The translations under genes were made by a program, and so were the position numbers. 64,000 nucleotides of DNA from Austropuccinia psidii (lineage: Eukaryota; Basidiomycota; Pucciniomycetes; Pucciniales; Sphaerophragmiaceae): NCBI GenBank assembly GCA_023105745.1, contig JALGQZ010000008.1, positions 19,963,866 through 20,027,865 on the forward strand, read 5' to 3'. A model generated the notes under the pieces. That model was not told the DNA's origin, searched no databases, and saw only the letters and a program-made list of their open reading frames with translations. Positions 1 to 11,031 of this stretch are shown in pieces; position 1 is the stretch's first letter, and the number at the start of each line of letters is the position of its first letter.

Positions 1-34
1 CCAACCCAAAGATATATATCACATTTGAGCTATA

Positions 35-1177
35 TCACCTATTTGCTATTTTCAACCTCTTTCGAGCATCGGATAAGACAGAGCTTTGTGTGCGCTTCTG
101 CGCATGGGTGTTTTGGAAAGGCAAGTCACTCACCTCAGTTATTTCACCTTGTTCGCTTTCGGCAGTAATTGGGTGCACTTCTTTTTCAACCTTTATATGT
201 GGTATGTCATCATCACATGTTGCAAACAATGGACTACTGAGTGCATTGTTATTTCTTGAAATATTAAGATCAAAAAGGCTGCTGTTATCATTTCCAGAGC
301 TTGCTGAACTGCCAGTTGTCGAAGGATTGCTGGGTATTAAATTTACACTGTAGCAGAAGCAATCAGGCATCAATTTATTCGAGTGAATAAATCTTCAGGC
401 ACTTACAGGCGACGCTTTCGGTTTCTGTTTTGCTGAGGTGATGGCTGGTTCATAACAGTAATGTCCTTGGTGGCTTTATGTCCGGTAGACACACTTACAC
501 TATTTACCTGTACCAAACACACAAAAAAGAGATCAATAAGTTTCAAGAAGTTACCTTTTTATATATAATCATATGAACCCATACTAAAACAACCCAATGG
601 CCCATCTCATCGTCCCAGTTGACCAGGATTCCTGATATTCTCACTTCGCGGCCAAGTTGAAACAAACCAAAAATGTTCACTGAGCCACCTTTCTTCTTTA
701 CTACATAGATGACATCAAAGACAACATGTTGTTTTGCCTGTGCATCGAGACAAATTGTTTGACAGGTTTTCCCTCTTTTTGGATTATTAAGGAAAGATCT
801 GACCTCACTGTCCCAATTGGTATGGCGGATATTGCAAGACAAAGTTGTATCGCCCTCTCCACTTGTACTGGCAGGGATTTCGGCTCGCTTGATGATCAAC
901 CCAAAGCTGTCAGCAACAATCTTGTTTGTCATGTCAACATCCACTATCTTGGGATCACCAAGCAAAGCAGGCTGGCCTGGGGTGTAATATCTGGTATAAG
1001 TTGAATTTTTTGGATTCTTCACCAGCCTCAGTTTCAAAGAATAGAGGTTTTGAGCAACCAATGCAAAATTTTGAGAGGTGTTGGCTGAAACCTTCAGTGC
1101 AATGTCCTTTGGATCATTGCCACGGATGCCCCCGCACGATATTGCAGCAGTGCAGTCAAAGTTCCCATACAACCAAC
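35..1177 (-). CDS. Unidentified host gene, three 3' exons (5' end unresolved)
   Basis: Three exons on the minus strand join in frame: 1177-555, 507-407 and 347-35 (stop TGA at 35-37). Introns are 47 and 59 nt with GT-AG ends (donors GTAACT and GTAAGT, acceptors GTACAG and CTACAG). The joined part encodes about 345 residues. The first 200 are a compact, beta-rich-looking domain with many V and I residues (GREVRISGILVNWDDE near its end). The tail holds a basic stretch RNRKRR that could be a nuclear localisation signal, then a Ser/Asn-rich and acidic segment ending KRLKIANR. I do not recognise the family. The acceptor at 1178-1180 follows a long pyrimidine tract, so the first exon lies further upstream. 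A short ATG-led frame at about 1323 does not join in phase by any canonical donor I can find, so the start may lie beyond the retrotransposon that begins at 1335. Confidence 0.6.
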
Positions 1178-1334
1178 CTGGAGAGAGATCAGGAGGAGAT
1201 TGAAGAATGAGGAGCAATTAGCTAGGATCTGACTGAGGCAGTCAACAAAGTTCCCACCTCTTCCAAAACTTCTGAAATGGTAGTAATTTCAAACGGATGG
1301 CTTGGTTGTTTTATAGACGACATTTCCCTGCCCT

Positions 1335-2772
1335 TGTCAGGCTGAGTCTATATTGAAGTAGTAATAAGAGTATTTACAACTAGAATTATGACTGTGACAC
1401 GTAGAAAATTGATTTATAATAAGAGTTTTTGATTTAAAAGATGATTTATAATGTAATTAAGGGGTTCTACTATTGGAAAATAGTGGTGGTGAGCGCTATT
1501 GAGAACCCAGGGTGCAATCTTACCAGTTGGGTTACTATAATAAGAGTTACAATAATTAAATATATAATTATACCTGTTTATTACCCAAGAGTAAAACTGT
1601 TTTTGACAGTTTACTATGTAGGGTATTCAAGAGCAGGATGAGGAAAGGGTTTTGGCAGTGAAAAGCCCTCCTTTTATCCTGAAATTGAGGTGAAAAGGTT
1701 GTTAGACCTTTTCACATAGAGGAAGTGAAGATTTTTCACTCCTCATGACAGGCTTGTGGTTTGCAAACAGCCTGTATACCCTGTATTGGGCTCAGATGTG
1801 GTTTTGAAACCACATCTGGGCAGTTTTCACCAATACAGGGTGAGAATTTTCATCTGGGGACCTCACAGCCTGATTCTGACGTGTATGACGCGTAGAATGC
1901 TGTACAGAAACTGTATGGGACCCCAGTATTGACTGACATATGAGGTATTGAAGTAAAAACATGCTTCTTCGTCTATTTGACATCTCATATTCATGGTTAT
2001 AGGGTATTATCCCATGGTAAGGCTGTATATGACAGCAGGTGGGATTTTTACCTTAAAATTGTCATACCTCTGTCAGTTTTTGAGATATCAAGCTCAGAGT
2101 TGGTTCATTGAATAGCCCTGTATTAGCTCTATACAATGGTACCCAACTTGTCAAGGTTATCCTTAAATATGGCAAAGTTATCCCATGTACAAGTGTTTTT
2201 ATACATTGGCGTGTTTTGGGCAAAAGCTGTATTAAGCTTGTTTGGCCAATAACTTCTGTTCTAGTTGGGATATGAGGAAATGGATGACACCATCAGATAG
2301 CCCTGATTGTGCTCTTTCCAAAAAGACCCCACTTTAAGTATCTCACACTAAAACTGTAAAAGTTAGATGAGAGGTGAATGTTTTGTTCACCCTTATTTGG
2401 TCTGAATTTGACCATAACTCAAGTAATACTGGTGCTAGCTCAGTTTGGCTAGTAGCATTGGATAGCCCTGGCTTAGAGCTTCATTTTGAATACCCATTTA
2501 ATGGGGTTAAGCCTCTCCTTCTAGATTTTAGATGAGAGGTGAAAATTAAGGTTTATGCTCAGCAATAACTTTGAGTAGGAATAACTTTGTTATTTCTTGT
2601 CCTATGGTGATGGGACTTATATTTTCAGGAAGAGGTGAGTTTCCTCTTTCTTTTGATACCTTTTGAGCTAATTTGGCTCAGCTCCATGTTTTGGTGGTAT
2701 TTTGCCTATACCATTGGTTTATGGTATTTTGGTTGTCATGCTTGTGCTCTGGTTTTGAGTCACAGGCTGACA
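1335..2772 (-). repeat. Gypsy-1 3' LTR
   Basis: This is the 1438-bp copy downstream of pol in the element's orientation. It carries a perfect 26-nt inverted repeat at 1793-1818 with arms CAGATGTGGTTT and AAACCACATCTG around a 2-nt centre. Open frames inside it (for example 1441-1641 and 1792-1983) recur in the other LTR and are not genes. Confidence 0.96.
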
Positions 2773-2786
2773 TACCCTCCCTCTAA
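2773..2786 (-). other. Gypsy-1 polypurine tract
   Basis: Read on the minus strand, this is the purine run AGAGGGAGGGTA directly before the 3' LTR. The same tract abuts the LTR in Gypsy-2 (29362-29375) and Gypsy-3 (48909-48920), which supports its role as the plus-strand DNA primer. Confidence 0.85.
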
Positions 2787-2796
2787 AAAAGGCTCA

Positions 2797-5700
2797 TCAT
2801 TGATGAGACTGTTCAGTCCTCCTAGAGGCTCTGAATCTCCTTAAATGAAGGTTCCCATCTGGTATGGCATCCTCTGCCAACCATTTGTCTTTGTCAGGTG
2901 TCTGGTTCTTGAATCTGACTAGATATTGTCTCTGATCCTTCCCATTAAGTCTGATTTTTCTGGCCCTGATGATTTTACTCACAGGTCCAGGAGAGTCTTC
3001 TACTTCCACTATTTCTGGTGGAGTAATGTTTTTCTTCCTGGAGGGGAATTTATCCTCCTCTGTTTGGAAGTATGGTTTGACCAGGCTCACTGGAAAGACT
3101 GGGTGTTTCCTAGAAAACTCCTCAGTAAGCTTGACCTCTACTGCATTCCTCCCTATCAACTTAATGATAGTGAAGGGCCCTACAAATGAGTCTCTCGTTT
3201 TTTTAGGTCCTTTGAGGTTGTTAAAGTTCAGTGTAGACACTAACACCTGGTCCCCTTCCTTGAAGTCAGGTTCCATATGTGACTTGTCCCACCTTTGCTT
3301 GTTGTACTCTTTGGCCTCAGCTATGCATTTGGCAGCAGTATCACAGGCTTTCTTCCACATATCATGGAAGTCTTTGGCTGTGGGGTGGATAGTCAGAAGA
3401 TTTTTCTTCAAGTGATCCACAGGTAACAGGGGATTCCACCCTTTCTCTACCAGTGCAGGTGTTTTTCCTGTGGTAGAGTGCTGGCTTGTATTATAAGCCA
3501 GTTGGACTGCTGGTAAGAGGGTGACCCAATCATGGGTATATCCCTCATGGTCCTTGTATTCCATGCCATAGGCACAGAACCTCCTGAGGATGTCCTCCAT
3601 TGTTTGGATCATCCTCTCAGCTAGGCCATCTGTTTGTGGTTGGTAAGCTGTGGAAAAAGCAAGCTTGGTGCCAAGCATGTCATATAAATTGGTCCAAAAT
3701 TCAGATGTAAATTTTGGGTCCCTGTCACTAATTATGATCTTAGGGACTCCACAGGTGGATATGATGTTATTCCAAAATAACAGAGCAGTGTCCATGGCTG
3801 TGTCCTCTTTATGGCATAGTAGACATCTCATGCTCTTGCTGAACCTATCAACTATGATTAAGCAGGCATTGTAGTTTTCTTTGCCTCCTGGGACAAGTCC
3901 TGTGACCCAGTCCATGTTGATGGTTTCCCATGGGTGTTTGGGTTCTTCTATGTGTTGAAGCAACCCATATTTCTTCCCATGTTTTCTATTTGCCTTTTGG
4001 CATCTTTCACAAGTGTTGATATATTCACTCAACTCTTGCTCCCACTTGGGCCACCAAGCTGTGCTTGCTACCCTCTCCTTAGTCCTGTCCTCACTCATGT
4101 GTCCCATGTAGGGGCAGTCATGGCATTCCTGCAGGATTAAAGAGATGTGGTCTCTGTCTATCACTGTGAGTGCACTGGTGTGCTTGTCTCTGTGATAAAT
4201 CAGGCCATCTATAAGGAAGAATTTATTGTCCTTATAGGCCCTCAACCAGGGTTCCTCCAGCTGGGTTTCCAGTTCTGGGCTCCTGTATTTTTGCTGAAGG
4301 AGTTGCATTAGTATGCTACACTGTTTGTGTTTAGCATAAGATTTCAGTACTGCATTGAAGAATTCATTGTGCAGTTCTGAGGAACTTATCCCCAGTATGG
4401 GGGTTTCTGTCCCTTCTGAATCTGTGTTTCCACTGTCAAGGGTACCACTCCCTGGTGCCCATTCAGAGAATCTGAAGTTCTTCTTCCTATCTATTTCCAT
4501 AAAATGGATAGGAACTTTTGCAGCAACTTCAGGGTCATAAGCTGGATTGCTTTTGACATTGTCCAGTGGCCATCTGCTAAGGCCACCTGCATTGGTATGG
4601 CTTTTACCTTCCTTGTATATGATGGTCATGTTCCCTCTATACTCCTGGATGGCAATTTGCCATCTCAGCATGTGTCTATCAGTGGTCTTCATGTTTAGTA
4701 AAGACTTCAAGGCTGTGCAGTCTGTGTAGACTTCAAAGACTGCACCCTCCAAATAGTAATGGAGTTTTTCTAGAGCCCAGACTAGACATAAACATTCTGT
4801 CTGGGTGGCCCCATACCTGGCTTCTGAATCTTTCAGCTGCCTGGAGATGTAACATATTACACCTTCTCTTGGTTCACCATCCACAATTTGTCTTTGGTGA
4901 AGGGCTGCTCCCAAGCCTTGGCTGCATGCTGCATCTATATATAACTTGAATGGTAGTTCAAAGTCAGGCAAGATGAGCACAGGTGCATTAGTGAGTTCAT
5001 ATTTGATCCTCTCATATGCATCCCTCCTTTCCTTGGTTATTTCAAAAACTACATCCTTTGAGCATAACTTGTATAAACTACTGGTTATGTGTGCAAAGTT
5101 CTTAATGTGGTTTCTATAGTAGCTAGCAAACCCAAGGAAAGATTGCATCTCTTTGATGTTCTTTGGTACTGGCTTTTGCAGTACTGCTGCTACTTTGTTC
5201 TGGTCAATTGCCAGACTAAGGCCTGAGACTTTGTGTCCTAGAGCTAGCAGCTCTTGTTGGCCAAAATTACACTTTTTAAGTGAAATTTTCAGATTGATGG
5301 GTGTACATTTACTTAGCACTCTGTCTATGTATTGTACATGGTCTTCCCATGTCTCTGAGTATATAATGATATCATCAATGTATACTACCATCCAGCCTTC
5401 CATTATTTCTTCTTGAAATATGGTGTCCATCATCCTTTGGAAGTGGGCTGGTGCATTCTTGATGCCAAATGGCATCCTGGTGTACTCATATATGCCCATA
5501 TGGCATATAATTCTGAGTAATTTCATGGAGTTTGGTTTAACTCCATTTTGGTGGAAGCCCTTCATACAATCCATCTTAGTGATGTATTTGGCTTTGGCCA
5601 ATTTATCCAAGGCATGAGGTATCCTTGGTATAGGATACCTGTCTACTTTTGTGTAGTTGTTCAGGGCTCTGAAGTCTCCACACAGTCTAGACTTGCCATC

Positions 5701-8652
5701 ATGCCAGGTGATTAGGACAGGAGTGGTGATTTCCACTATTTCATTATGTCCAATCTTCCTAATGACATCCATGTCCAGGAGTTCATGGATATGTTTCTCA
5801 ATCTCTTTCCTGGTCTCCAGACTTGCTGGGTAAGGAGTTCTCCTTAACATGGGTGGATAAGGCCTTTCTACATCCAGATATAGTTCTATATCATGGCCTT
5901 TGATCTTGCCTAATGGTTCTTCACCAATGGCAAATGCTGGTCTATTCTTCCTCAGCATCTTCAGTAAACTTAGCTTTTGTTTACTGGTGAGGGTAGTGCT
6001 AAACTGTCCCTCTCTGAATTCTTTCAGAAGTTCTTCCAGTGGGTCCTGAGAAGATATCTGGTATATATCAAGAGAAAATTTCTTTTCCTTGTTAGTACCA
6101 ATGGTAATATGCCTATTTTTACTATTGTAAATATCTATGCCATACATCCTCTGGTAATCTGTTCCCAGTAAAAACCCTTGGATATGGGCATCTTCAAGCA
6201 CTACAAACTCTGGGTTGAGTCTGATATTACCTTTTCTGTGGGGTATAAATATCTCTTTGATAATTGTCCCAATAGAGGTCATCTTTCCAGATGCACTCTT
6301 AAAGTTTTTTGCCCTGGTGGGCAAGAGTTCTTTTTCCCAGTTTGGGAAGTGGTTATCCAGATAATTTCTGGCCACTATGGAGCAGTGTGCTCCACTGTCA
6401 ATGATCAGTGGGTGCTGAGCATTGTCAATACATACAGTCATTTTTGTGGCTGTTCCATGTATATATGCCATTCCTTTTGTTGGTGTAATCAGGAATGTTT
6501 GTGCATCTTGTGTGTGTTTACACAAGTTCTTGTTGGCAGTGTCTTGTGGCATGCCTGCTTCCAACTGTATATCCTGGATTTCTAGTGGGGTTTCCTCTTG
6601 GTATTCCACTATAAATTCCTCTCTTGGGTCTTGATCCTCATCAGATGGGTCTCTGATGGCATCACCCATAGAGTCTGATTCAGAATCCTCTGTTGGGGGT
6701 TCTTCTTCAGGGACTTTCTCTATAGCATAGACTTTTTTCTTTGCTTTTGGACAGTTGTTGGCATAGTGGTCTGTTGAACCACAATTGTGACAAGAATTCT
6801 TCTTCTTTGCCACTTCTGGCACTCTTTCTCTGGGTTTGTCTTTAAACTCTACCCTGAAAGGTTGTTTCTCTTTGAAATTATTGCTCCTATATGGGGTGAA
6901 TTTCCCTATATTAGTCCTTTTCCTTATGTCTTGTAAGGTATTGGCTGTATCATCTAGAGTGCAATTTTGGTTGCATCTGCACTTTACTGCATGCTCTAGT
7001 TCTCCTGGCAGTTGTGTCAGAAGTTTATGATTCCTCATTTGAATGTTCATTTGAGGATCAATGGCTTTAAGTCTTTTAGACTGTCTAAGACACCACTCAT
7101 ATGGATCTTTGTCCACAGAGTATTTGTCATTTTCAAATGACATGGTCTTTTGCCATATCCAAGTTCCATTACTGTTCTTTTGGATTATTTGACTCTTCCA
7201 CCATGGCCAGTTCCTTCTGCCATGGATTTCTTTCATTTCAGTGTACCATATACTTGCATGACCTTTAAATGCAGTATTTAGTCTAGCAGTAATCCAGTAA
7301 TCTGGTATGCTTGGTACATCAATGAAGAGTCCATCAATATAATCTATGAGTTCCATATGATCATATTCTCCTGATCCAGAGAATTTGGGCCAGCTTGAGG
7401 CCTCAGGAAGCTGTTTCAAGGCTTCCTTCTCTGAATAAGACATGCCATCTCCATCCTGGTATTGTGATGGAGATCTTGCCTTATTCAACAACATGGCATC
7501 TGGTTTGATGTCATCTGGTTGATATGGATTCTCTATAGCTTGGCCTTGTGGTTGGGGCTTCAAGCTATGGTAGGCATCAAACAATTTGTTGATGTCTTGG
7601 TTCAGACACTCCCTGTCCCTGCTACTATGGTGTTGTTCTTCAGAGACTTGATTCAGTCTCTTGTTGGTTTCTTCAGAGGCTTTGCTCAGTTGAGCATATC
7701 CTTCCTGAAGGTTTTTAACTATCTGCTCCAATGAGGCTTGAGTTTTTCTCATCCTCTCTTGGGCAGCTGCAAATTCTGTAGCCTGCTTTGCAGATTGCTC
7801 AGCATATTGGGACATTTGTAACCACAGTGTGTCACTGTTGATGTTACTCTCAGATGTGATAATGTTATTTTCAGTCTGAGTGGGGGTAATGTTTCTATTA
7901 CTAGGACTACTGATTCTAGAGTGGTTTACAACTACTTCTGGTTCTTGTGTACTTCTTTTACCAAATCTAACAGCTTCTGGATCATGGGGTCTGACTCTTT
8001 CCTCCTCTGGTTGAAGGAGGCTTTGTTCTTGCCCTTGTTGCCTTGTCTTCTCCTGGAAACTTCCTGGAATTGTGAAGAATGGTGACTCTTGGCCACTGAT
8101 CTGCTGGTTTCTGAATGGTGTGAAGCCACTGGAGAGCTGATTTGGCTTGCTCCTTGTGAACCTGAAGGAATCTGAGTAGGCCCTGTCTGGGTTAACTGTT
8201 CTTCTATAGCTTGGATAGTGGCTTGATTCTCCCTTATCCTCTGTGCCCTTGCCTCCAGGAGTCTGTGCTGCCTGGTAGGATTCCAACCCTTGGTGATTAC
8301 CATAAGGTCTTTGAAGTCTATCTCTTTGAGACAGATTTTCTGGCAACTTGATCCCAGTTCTGCCCAGTGAGTTGCTAGGTTGAACCTCTTGTTGTCCATG
8401 CTCCATTGAAACAAATCTTTGAGGAGTTGGTGGATTTGAAGAACTTGATCCATATCCTTCCAGTCCTCTGGTTTGAGGTTTCTGTTGAATTGGAGTGTGA
8501 ATGGCAAGGTTGATATTATCTCCCTCATTGTTTTGCCATCCACCACTGTGTCCAATGTGTCTTCTTTCAGGTCTTCTGGTTCTAGACATTCCTGCTCTGT
8601 CCTCTGGCTGGTTCCTTTGGAAGCCAAGGTTTCTGAGGTATGCAAGGGACAT
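2797..8652 (-). CDS. Gypsy-1 Gag-Pol polyprotein frame (capsid C-part, PR, RT, RNase H, IN, chromodomain)
   Basis: A 1951-codon open frame. In its numbering: capsid-like region about 400-590; CCHC zinc knuckle [14 protein letters not shown] at 621-634; aspartic protease DSGA at 752-755; reverse transcriptase with YIDD at 1091-1094; RNase H to about 1360; integrase zinc finger (HHCC) about 1509-1550; integrase catalytic D1581, D1643 and E1679 (D-D-35-E spacing); chromodomain about 1890-1940. The conserved RNase H motif reads NAGGLSR with G1356 where the family has the catalytic Asp of ADxLSR; Gypsy-2 still has NADG here. The first 240 codons (8652-7932) overlap the Gag frame and are probably not the true N-terminus. 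The genuine pol reading likely begins near 7945 by a -1 frameshift, or near 7859 after splicing. The proteins copy element RNA into DNA and insert it; the chromodomain should guide insertion to marked chromatin. Confidence 0.93.
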   Translation of the reverse strand: MSLAYLRNLGFQRNQPEDRAGMSRTRRPERRHIGHSGGWQNNEGDNINLAIHTPIQQKPQTRGLEGYGSSSSNPPTPQRFVSMEHGQQEVQPSNSLGRTGIKLPENLSQRDRLQRPYGNHQGLESYQAAQTPGGKGTEDKGESSHYPSYRRTVNPDRAYSDSFRFTRSKPNQLSSGFTPFRNQQISGQESPFFTIPGSFQEKTRQQGQEQSLLQPEEERVRPHDPEAVRFGKRSTQEPEVVVNHSRISSPSNRNITPTQTENNIITSESNINSDTLWLQMSQYAEQSAKQATEFAAAQERMRKTQASLEQIVKNLQEGYAQLSKASEETNKRLNQVSEEQHHSSRDRECLNQDINKLFDAYHSLKPQPQGQAIENPYQPDDIKPDAMLLNKARSPSQYQDGDGMSYSEKEALKQLPEASSWPKFSGSGEYDHMELIDYIDGLFIDVPSIPDYWITARLNTAFKGHASIWYTEMKEIHGRRNWPWWKSQIIQKNSNGTWIWQKTMSFENDKYSVDKDPYEWCLRQSKRLKAIDPQMNIQMRNHKLLTQLPGELEHAVKCRCNQNCTLDDTANTLQDIRKRTNIGKFTPYRSNNFKEKQPFRVEFKDKPRERVPEVAKKKNSCHNCGSTDHYANNCPKAKKKVYAIEKVPEEEPPTEDSESDSMGDAIRDPSDEDQDPREEFIVEYQEETPLEIQDIQLEAGMPQDTANKNLCKHTQDAQTFLITPTKGMAYIHGTATKMTVCIDNAQHPLIIDSGAHCSIVARNYLDNHFPNWEKELLPTRAKNFKSASGKMTSIGTIIKEIFIPHRKGNIRLNPEFVVLEDAHIQGFLLGTDYQRMYGIDIYNSKNRHITIGTNKEKKFSLDIYQISSQDPLEELLKEFREGQFSTTLTSKQKLSLLKMLRKNRPAFAIGEEPLGKIKGHDIELYLDVERPYPPMLRRTPYPASLETRKEIEKHIHELLDMDVIRKIGHNEIVEITTPVLITWHDGKSRLCGDFRALNNYTKVDRYPIPRIPHALDKLAKAKYITKMDCMKGFHQNGVKPNSMKLLRIICHMGIYEYTRMPFGIKNAPAHFQRMMDTIFQEEIMEGWMVVYIDDIIIYSETWEDHVQYIDRVLSKCTPINLKISLKKCNFGQQELLALGHKVSGLSLAIDQNKVAAVLQKPVPKNIKEMQSFLGFASYYRNHIKNFAHITSSLYKLCSKDVVFEITKERRDAYERIKYELTNAPVLILPDFELPFKLYIDAACSQGLGAALHQRQIVDGEPREGVICYISRQLKDSEARYGATQTECLCLVWALEKLHYYLEGAVFEVYTDCTALKSLLNMKTTDRHMLRWQIAIQEYRGNMTIIYKEGKSHTNAGGLSRWPLDNVKSNPAYDPEVAAKVPIHFMEIDRKKNFRFSEWAPGSGTLDSGNTDSEGTETPILGISSSELHNEFFNAVLKSYAKHKQCSILMQLLQQKYRSPELETQLEEPWLRAYKDNKFFLIDGLIYHRDKHTSALTVIDRDHISLILQECHDCPYMGHMSEDRTKERVASTAWWPKWEQELSEYINTCERCQKANRKHGKKYGLLQHIEEPKHPWETINMDWVTGLVPGGKENYNACLIIVDRFSKSMRCLLCHKEDTAMDTALLFWNNIISTCGVPKIIISDRDPKFTSEFWTNLYDMLGTKLAFSTAYQPQTDGLAERMIQTMEDILRRFCAYGMEYKDHEGYTHDWVTLLPAVQLAYNTSQHSTTGKTPALVEKGWNPLLPVDHLKKNLLTIHPTAKDFHDMWKKACDTAAKCIAEAKEYNKQRWDKSHMEPDFKEGDQVLVSTLNFNNLKGPKKTRDSFVGPFTIIKLIGRNAVEVKLTEEFSRKHPVFPVSLVKPYFQTEEDKFPSRKKNITPPEIVEVEDSPGPVSKIIRARKIRLNGKDQRQYLVRFKNQTPDKDKWLAEDAIPDGNLHLRRFRASRRTEQSHQ
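7859..7944 (-). other. Candidate optional 86-nt intron (or -1 frameshift zone) between Gag and Pol
   Basis: On the minus strand the segment starts GTAAAAG after a TTG codon of Gag and ends CCCCCACTCAG. Its length of 86 nt is exactly what is needed to pass from the Gag frame into the Pol frame in phase. Retained, it supplies the Gag stop TAG. Gypsy-2 keeps the same ends and the same 86-nt length. The alternative is a programmed -1 shift at GGTAAAAGAAG, also conserved. The sequence alone does not decide between these. Confidence 0.45.
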
Positions 8653-9000
8653 ATCAGTGTTTGCAAGCAGTCAAAAACTTTATGTTCTTAGGGTATTTAC
8701 CTTTGACTGTGCCTTGTACAAATTTGTTATCTGCTGATTTGGGCAGTTTGCCTTTGGAAGTTACAACTGGGTTAATAATTGTAATCTTCCCTGTACAAGT
8801 GGTTAAGGTTGGTTTACCTTGTATTGATGCAGAGTTTAGTGGTTTTCTACTTCTCTGAGTGGCTATTGGTGTCCACTTCTTGGCTGTAATCAGGCCTTCA
8901 CTAAGCCTTTTTCCTTTGCCCTTGCTGCCCTCTGGTTCAGAGGGTGTCACTGGTATGTTGGCCTGTGACTGGGTCTCAAGTGGTATGAAGTTTTCTTCCA
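7932..9000 (-). CDS. Gypsy-1 Gag, two exons with a 68-nt intron
   Basis: Exon 9000-8701 encodes about 100 residues and ends AAAG before a donor GTAAAT. The intron 8700-8633 (68 nt) contains CACTGAT as a plausible branch point and ends CATACCTCAG. Exon 8632-7932 continues in frame (codon G plus AA, Glu) for about 233 residues to a TAG at 7932-7934. Gypsy-2 has the same intron with donor GTATAT and acceptor CACCTCAG, and its second-exon frame is still open although its pol frame is full of stops. This argues that this frame, not the overlapping pol frame, is the coding one. The protein has an acidic helical N-half ([20 protein letters not shown]) and a Ser/Gln/Lys-rich tail. There is no ATG at the start of the first exon; see the leader intron. 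Gag should form the virus-like particle. Confidence 0.75.
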
Positions 9001-9547
9001 CTGAATCAAACAGGAAAAAGAGGGCTTATGTCAGTTAAGACTTCTTAAAAGGCTGATTTTGCACGTCTAAGAATGGCCTCTGGGCTTGTATTTTACTACA
9101 ATATGCCCTTGTATAGTGACAGTGTAATTGAATTAACAATTCCACGTCAAAAATACAGCTTATTGATAAGTGGTATACTGTTTTGTATACCAATATCTTA
9201 CAGAATACTTGTTATCAGCAAGTATAATCTGTCAAAAGATGGTGTATTACAGGGTAATTGAGTTAACAATGTGCCCAAACACGCCTCAACTGTTGGTTTA
9301 TCAGTATGAGTTGTCTCAATTCAATTAAGAATCAGGACTGTATTAGTGGCTCAATGTGTTTTAATATGCAAAAACACGCCAAAAATACTGGTCTTATGGT
9401 TATTAGCCACTAGACAAATACTCTTAAATATATGAGTATTATTAGATTTTCAAAAAGAAATATATATAAAATATATTTTATAAAAGAAAATGACGCCTAA
9501 AAAGATAAAACAGGTGTCAATAAATCATAAAAAGAGAAAAAACTTAC
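9001..9547 (-). other. Gypsy-1 leader intron whose removal creates the Gag start codon
   Basis: A strong donor GTAAGT starts at 9547, 46 nt after the 5' LTR. A pyrimidine-rich acceptor ending GATTCAG lies at 9001. Joining CTTTACAA to TGGAAGAA forms ACAATGG, giving an ATG in the Gag frame that does not exist in the unspliced RNA. In Gypsy-2 the corresponding donor is GTGAGT after GCATAAAA and the acceptor ends TTTATTCAG before TGGAAGAA, so ATG again arises at the junction. The inference rests on two independent copies and needs a transcript to confirm. Confidence 0.6.
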
Positions 9548-9576
9548 TTGTAAAGGTCCAAAATAAGTTAAAAACA

Positions 9577-9590
9577 CGGCCAGGCCCCCA
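9577..9590 (-). other. Gypsy-1 primer-binding site
   Basis: Read on the minus strand, TGGGGGCCTGGCCG begins 3 nt after the 5' LTR. Gypsy-2 shares the first 13 nt (41661-41674). The TGG start fits pairing with a tRNA 3' CCA end; I cannot name the tRNA. Confidence 0.75.
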
Positions 9591-9593
9591 AAA

Positions 9594-11031
9594 TGTCAGG
9601 CTGAGTCTATATTGAAGTAGTAATAAGAGTATTTACAACTAGAATTATGACTGTGACACGTAGAAAATTGATATATAATAAGAGTTTTTGATTTAAAAGA
9701 TGATTTATAATGTAATTAAGGGGTTCTACTATTGGAAAATAGTGGTGGTGAGCGCTATTGAGAACCCAGGGTGCAATCTTACCAGTTGGGTTACTATAAT
9801 AAGAGTTACAATAATTAAATATATAATTATACCTGCTTATTACCCAAGAGTAAAACTGTTTTTGACAGTTTACTATGTAGGGTATTCAAGAGCAGGATGA
9901 GGAAAGGGTTTTGGCAGTGAAAAGCCCTCCTTTTATCCTGAAATTGAGGTGAAAAGGTTGTTAGACCTTTTCACGTAGAGGAAGTGAAGATTTTTCACTC
10001 CTCATGACAGGCTTGTGGTTTGCAAACAGCCTGTATACCCTGTATTGGGCTCAGATGTGGTTTTGAAACCACATCTGGGCAGTTTTCACCAATACAGGGT
10101 GAAAATTTTCATCTGGGGACCTCACAGCCTGATTCTGATGTGTATGACGCGTAGAATGCTGTACAGAAACTGTATGGGACCCCAGTATTGACTGACATAT
10201 GAGGTATTGAAGTAAAAACATGCTTCTTCGTCTATTTGACACCTCATATTCATGGTTATAGGGTATTATCCCATGGTAAGGCTGTATATGACAGCAGGTG
10301 GGATTTTTACCTTAAAATTGTCATAACTCTGTCAGTTTTTGAGATATCAAGCTCAAAGTTGGTTCATTGAATAGCCCTGTATAATCTTCATACAATGGTA
10401 CCCAACTTGACAAGGTTATCCCTAAATATGGCAAAGTTATCCCATGTACAAGTGTTTTTATACATTGGCGTGTTTTGGGCAAAAGCTGTATTAAGCTTGT
10501 TTGGCCAATAACTTCTGTTCTAGTTGAGATATGAGGAAATGGATGACACCATCAGATAGCCCTGATTGCGCTCTTTCCAAAAAGACCCCACTTTAAGTAT
10601 CTCACACTAAAACTGTAAAAGTTAGATGAGAGGTGAATGTTTTGTTCACCCTTATTTGGTCTGAATTTGACCATAACTCAAGTAATACTGGTGCTAGCTC
10701 AGTTTGGCTAGTACCATTGGATAGCCCTGGCTTAGAGCTTCATTTTGAATACCCATTTAATGGGGTTAAGCCTCTCCTTCTAGATTTTAAATGAGAGGTG
10801 AAAATTAAGGTTTATGCTCAGCAATAACTTTGAGTAGGAATAACTTTGTTATTTCTTGTCCTATGGTGATGGGACTTATATTTTCAGGAAGAGGTGAGTT
10901 TCCTCTTTCTTTTGATACCTTTTGAGCTAATTTGGCTCAGCTCCATGTTTTGGTGGTATTTTGGCTATACCATTGGTTTATGGTATTTTGGTTGTCATGC
11001 TTGTGCTCTGGTTTTGAGTCACAGGCTGACA
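9594..11031 (-). repeat. Gypsy-1 5' LTR
   Basis: This is the 1438-bp LTR upstream of gag, identical in length to its partner and about 98.7 percent identical by eye. The internal hairpin lies at 10052-10077. It should carry the element's promoter, but I cannot point to a specific TATA box. Confidence 0.96.

Larger units (their letters stand above)
1335..11031 (-). mobile_element. Gypsy-1: near-intact Ty3/gypsy LTR retrotransposon with chromodomain
   Basis: Two 1438-bp LTRs (1335-2772 and 9594-11031) flank a minus-strand gag-pol region. The ends are TGTCAG and CTGACA. A perfect 5-bp target-site duplication GCCCT is present at 1330-1334 and 11032-11036. A primer-binding site and a polypurine tract sit directly inside the LTRs. 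The LTRs differ at about 19 of 1438 positions by eye (about 1.3 percent), so insertion was fairly recent. The order protease, RT, RNase H, integrase, chromodomain places it in the Ty3/gypsy chromovirus group. It lies immediately upstream of the left-edge host gene. Its coding region is open throughout, but a catalytic RNase H aspartate is replaced by glycine, so it may no longer be autonomous. Confidence 0.96.

Noticed and set aside
543..1217. Start of the left-edge gene at 1217
   Set aside because: The codon there is TTG directly after a stop, and a strong splice acceptor lies at 1178-1180.
1441..1983. Small frames inside the LTR (also 9700-9900 and 10051-10242)
   Set aside because: They recur identically in both LTRs and have no protein-like features.
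2926..8858. Numerous plus-strand frames opposite gypsy pol
   Set aside because: Antisense shadows of a real coding region.
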